From assembly GCF_000006565.2 (NCBI RefSeq), contig NC_031472.1, forward strand, positions 1,978,227-2,042,226: a stretch of 64,000 nt of DNA, in the 5' to 3' direction. This stretch comes from Toxoplasma gondii ME49. Its lineage: Eukaryota > Apicomplexa > Conoidasida > Eucoccidiorida > Sarcocystidae. Shown here one piece after another: positions 59,861 through 64,000 of the stretch; position 1 is the stretch's first letter; every line of letters begins with the position of its first letter. The notes beneath the pieces are model-generated. The model made no database searches. It had not been told where the DNA came from and saw only the letters and a list, made by a program, of their open reading frames with translations. The translations under genes and the position numbers were made by a program.

Positions 59861-62508
59861 AATCGTCACTGAAGTGGTGGATAGAGGAACGCCGGCGCAT
59901 TCGTGCGGGTATTTCACTTTAGATCTCGGAGACCATCAGAGAGTCTGTACAGGGTCCATCATCATCGTAACGGAGGCCCCTCTGCCTCGAGGATAGCTCA
60001 TGTGAAACAGCTAAGTGTTTCGCAGGTGTTGCTATTTTGCTGTGTTCCGCGTCACGTTTTCTCCCGTTTTCTGAGAGTTCCTTGCGGAAAGGTGCCTGTA
60101 GGACGGCGGGCACACTGAGAGAGAACGCTTGCGGTGGAAATGTTCCGTGTCACGAGGTGCATATTCATCATACAGACTTATATTACATGCACCTGGCTCA
60201 GCACACGCTGTACAAGTTTTGTCTACGGACATGCATTTTCGAGCACAAATAGATACTCCTGTTGTTATCCGAAACATGATCATGAGCACCCGTAAAGGCA
60301 GTTCATCCAATGGATGGTGCGCAGCGTTTGTGTGCAGCTGCAACTTGGTTTCGTGCGTTGTTGTTTCGAAGCGCTAAACACAAATACTTCCCTACAATCA
60401 CGTTGAATTGGGTTCGGAAGCATTCGCACGAGTTCCATTGCAAGAGACGCGGTCTGGTTCTTTGCCGATAAAACTACACGCCGCAGCCCTGTAGACAGCA
60501 CTCTTTGTATAAACTTATAGCACTACGAATAATCCGGTCTCAAGGACGCTGGCAGAAAAACCCGATCTGTTCTCCTCTCAGAGACTCTAAGGAGGAACTG
60601 CTCGCTTAATGCACAAGGATCTGAAATAAAACTGCATAGTAGTGAGGTTCGCATCACCAGATGTGTTGAGTTTTTGCTCGTTTCTGGAAAAAGTTGCTCG
60701 ATGCAGACACTATCAGCTGGAGAAACCGGGCGTGTTTACCTATCTCGAGAATGCTGTTACTCAAGAAGCGTAACGCTTTCGCGCCTCTTCAGACACACCT
60801 AGAGCGTTCGCAGGTGTAAGCTTTTGCTCGTGGCGCTGCTTTTAAGTTCAAAACTCATGTGAAAACGGACAAAGACATCCACGACGAGAGTCTTGTCTGT
60901 CCCTAGTCACTCCTCCCACCCTTCGCGGCTCGACTTACCTGCCTGTCGGCATCGCTCACACGCGAGCTACTTTTCGCTAGACGGGCGGCCACTGTTCCGG
61001 AAAATCTCCTCCTGGTTGAGAGGAACGTCACTCGCGTGTCCGGAAAGACAAAAGATGCCTGAGAATGATAAAAAGGAAGTACCGGGCTCATTCGCGACAG
61101 CATACTCGCGAAAACTGTCTGCTAACGCCATTTCACATGATTCCTCGACGAGCACGCGGTTCCGGAGCCTTCGAACTCTTGACACGGAATGTTGGCAAAG
61201 ACGTCGAAGGATCTTCAGCGATTGATAGTTGCATTTTATAGACGGGAATGTGTGCCCGGAGGTTTTGTTCTCAGAGAGAGTTTCATCTTCTGAGGTTCAT
61301 GCCTTTCTGAAGACCGTGTCATCTGCCGCAGCGCTCTTGTCAAGGGGAGGGGCCACGTCCTTCGACGTTGTACGTCTCTTTCGGTGTAAAAAACGCAAGC
61401 AGGTGTTTCTATTCTAACTCGACACAGTTTTACTTCCGAGCCAAAGACAAGGTTATTTTTCCTCTCCGACTCAGACCGGCAAAGAACGGTTCAAGACGAG
61501 GCGTAGCGAAGCTAGTTTTAACCAGGCCACGCTGTCTCAATGCCCGACTCTTTGTTTTATTTCAGCACACGAAACCGGGAAACAACCATATACATAGAGA
61601 GCAGTTTTCGCCTGCTCTCCAAAGGCGGTGAAGCAATTTTTGGCGTTGTCGTAAACAAGGTGCTGTGCTGTTTTTTGCGCTCTGTCCAGTGGCTGACCGC
61701 CAGTGCAGCTTTTTCAAATCATGGGCGCGCGTGTTTCCAATAGTTTCTGTGCCTTCGTCGAAGTTATTTTTCCGTTTTCGTACTGTCTGTGACCGTGGAG
61801 AACGCGTATCCGCCGTGGTGGGAGGAGGAAATGACGGCTGGAAACTCTGCCTCTTGAGAACAGCGCCTTTGCGGGCAAGACGGAATGGTTTTCCCGTTCA
61901 CTTTCGGCGACTCCTTGACGAGGTGGCATGGCAACAGACGATGTGAGTAGCTGAGGGGATGAATGCATCAACTTGCTCGTGAATTCGACTCGACTTTATC
62001 AGACTTGTCGGTCGGGAGACGCCATTACAGCGGGGAATCCCGTCTGCCGGCACACGCAGATGCGTCCTGTGGCGTTCAGCATCCTTCTCATCATTCGCTT
62101 CCAACCTCCAGATCCCTTCTGTCTCTTCTGCTGAAGAATCTTTTGATCCGCGACAGTGGGAGAGTGAAATCGACGAAAAAAGAGGGAGTAACTGTGTTGC
62201 TACTTGACTGAACACTATCCAGCCTTCAAGAAACCTGAGCCGTGGAGGCGTCTATCTGCCTGTGTATCTCTCTCTATATCTATCTGTCTATTGGACTACA
62301 TATATGTGCAGTGGGATCGCGGATCGCTTGTACAGAGATAGTGTCTACTCATGATGCGATTCTTACAGTCATGGCCTGAAAACGCTCAAACCGTAGAGCC
62401 AGTGGCCCGGTTCGTACCACCACGCCACGAACTGTCTGCGACCCTCACTTCCAGGCGTTCCGTGTTTTTCTGTGTGTTCCTGCTCAGACACGGTTGCCGC
62501 GACAGACT
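59861..62508. other. Intergenic region before the C2-domain gene
   Basis: About 2.6 kb. It should contain the 3' UTR of the secreted protein and the promoter or 5' leader of the C2 gene. Short frames at 60893-61225, 61368-61631 and 61540-61743 have no recognisable motifs and no convincing exon chain. I cannot exclude an unrecognised small gene here. Confidence 0.4.
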
Positions 62509-64000
62509 ATGGAGTCAACAGAGAGAAGACAGATTTCCACTCGTAACTCTCCAGAGATGAAAACCTCTCGGTCAGGCTCAAGAACGGATGGAGCGGCTCA
62601 GCCACCCAAGGTGACATCGCCTTTCCTCGCAGTTCGTGTGCTGCGCTGTGAAGGCCTGAAGCACTCGGGCATGCATGCAGTTGAAGTCGAGGTCGGGGGT
62701 CACCGGCGAGTCTCGGGGTGGATCGAAGGTGAGCGAGCGGCGAGTTGCACAGGTTGCGTTGGTCACAGAAAGAAAAAAAGTGAAGTCATGTGCCAGTTCA
62801 GCAAACAGCGGAGACAGAGGGCGGGATCTGCCGAGGGAGAGAAATCGGGAAACCGGAGGAAGAGCGAGGGGAACCAGAAAGAACAACAGAGGTTCAAACA
62901 AGAGGGACCACGCGGGGAGACGGAGAGATGACGAAAGCAGAGAGCAAACCACGGTGAAGCAAGAAGAGAGGGAGCAAGAAGGGAGATGTGGAGACAGGGG
63001 GCAGAGGAGACACTTAGGGAAGAAGACGGCGCTCGACGAGAGGCAGGAGACAAAAGAAGATGTGAGACAACTGATGTGTGGAAGGAAAGAAGCCGGGTTT
63101 GGGCGGGAAAACAGCACAAACAGGGAGGCAAGGACCGCAAAAAGAGAGGTCATTGCGCTAGAAAGCGGTAAGGGTGACAGTGCATGCGTTTCGGCCAGTC
63201 CTAACGAAGAAGACATCGGGCTTCGTTCCGATGTTCGCATGCGTTGTGTAGGCTGTCATGACGCAACCTTCAATTTCTCTTCGACCTTCAACAAAGTGCC
63301 TCGGGACGGCAACGTTCGACTTTCGGTGTGGCACAAACGCTCCTGGGTGAGACAGAAACATTTTCGTAGTTCTTTTTCAAGAGGCTCTTTCCCGCTTTTC
63401 CGTTTCCATGTTCACGCGGTTAGAAATTTCCAATTCTATTGGACTGAAGAAGTCTTTCGACTCGCCTCCCCCTTTCTCGGCTGCACTCGATCCTTCTCTC
63501 AGAATCTCTGCACCACCAATATATATATGTATATATGTATATTTATATATGTATACACTGATATGTATGCTCAGACTTAATAATGCATGTATCCTGCCTC
63601 ACGTGAAACTACGTTCAAGCCGTGCATGCCACATCTTCACTTTCTTAATATATATATATATATATATATCTTTACTTATTAGTATGTGCACCGATGCATG
63701 TGAAACGGCATTTAACTCGGTGTGTTCACGGCCTGCTCACTGTTGCTTCTTGTAAATGTCTTTGTTGTCTGCTCTGAATACGGAACCTTTGGTCGATTCC
63801 CATGCTATTGGGTCACCTCTGCGTTTTTTGTTTTCACCGTTTCCTTTTTTCCGTCGATTGTTGGTGTCTGTTCCACGCAGCGGGAAGACAAGCGCGTCTG
63901 CGATACATATTACTCGATAGGCTCGCTGTTCTCGGCGCCAGCGCATGCGTATCGCGGGTGGCTGGGACTGGAACAGAACACGCGTTTCGCAGGACAAGTT
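62509..64000 (+). CDS. C2-domain protein, 5' part, gene runs off the right edge
   Basis: Three exons join in phase: 62509-62728, 63252-63346 and 63881 to the window end. The first about 30 residues are polar and Ser/Arg-rich. A C2-like beta-sandwich then starts with SPFLAVRVLRCEGLKHSG, AVEVEVGGHRRVSGW, HDATFNFSSTFNKVPRDGNV and RLSVWHKRSW, and continues with CDTYYSIGSLFSAPAHAYRG. The order of strands and the V-R-L-S-V-W motif fit C2 domains, which bind membranes or partner proteins. The aspartates that usually bind calcium are not obvious, so lipid- or protein-binding without calcium is as likely. The long first intron (62729-63251) is purine-rich and gives a misleading open frame. Function and full length cannot be judged from this window. 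Confidence 0.7.

Noticed and set aside
62675..63580. 301-codon plus-strand frame rich in Arg, Glu and Lys
   Set aside because: It begins within exon 1 of the C2 gene in a different frame and mostly reads the purine-rich intron. The spliced C2 model explains the region better.

Overview
The window looks like nuclear chromosomal DNA of a tissue-cyst-forming coccidian apicomplexan: Toxoplasma gondii or a very close relative (Hammondia, Neospora). The reasons are genes with many short GT-AG introns, long 5' and 3' untranslated regions, roughly balanced base composition, (TA)n and purine/pyrimidine tracts in introns, a Tic22 protein with a two-part apicoplast leader, and fragments resembling organellar DNA. 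No operons, CRISPR arrays or bacterial features were seen. I built the gene models by hand, matching splice sites and checking codon phase across every junction. The species call is inference.

Layout: (1) 134-6494, minus: the N-terminal 11 exons of a prolyl oligopeptidase whose catalytic part lies beyond the left edge. (2) 9025-19389, plus: a 16-exon, 934-residue CFAP99-type flagellar coiled-coil protein. (3) 22723-23278, plus: translation factor eIF1 in two exons. (4) 24779-26482, minus: a single-exon, 567-residue protein with a signal-anchor-like N-terminus. (5) 30355-41483, plus: Snu114/EFTUD2, the U5 snRNP GTPase (13 exons, 1008 residues), with several repeat-filled introns. (6) 42956-43762, minus: the small twin-CX9C protein PET191/COA5. 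(7) 46798-50031, plus: a sideroflexin-type mitochondrial carrier (6 exons, 346 residues). (8) 51000-54426, minus: Tic22, an apicoplast import factor (6 exons, 475 residues). (9) 54909-56741, minus: a three-exon small protein of unknown function whose second intron holds organelle-like DNA. (10) 58622-59860, plus: a single-exon secreted, probably GPI-anchored protein made of three related repeats. (11) 62509-64000, plus: the start of a C2-domain protein running off the right edge.

The genes are an ordinary eukaryotic mix (splicing, translation initiation, mitochondrial biogenesis and transport, plastid import, flagellum) and do not form one pathway. COA5 and sideroflexin are divergent neighbours that both act in mitochondria. 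Sideroflexin and Tic22 are convergent.

The least expected material is (a) two tRNA-Pro-like sequences of organellar or bacterial type at about 20.3 and 57.8 kb; (b) an AT-rich block with an LSU rRNA core motif inside an intron at about 55.8-56.1 kb; (c) the three-repeat secreted protein at 58.6-59.9 kb; and (d) the tandem repeats in the Snu114 introns.
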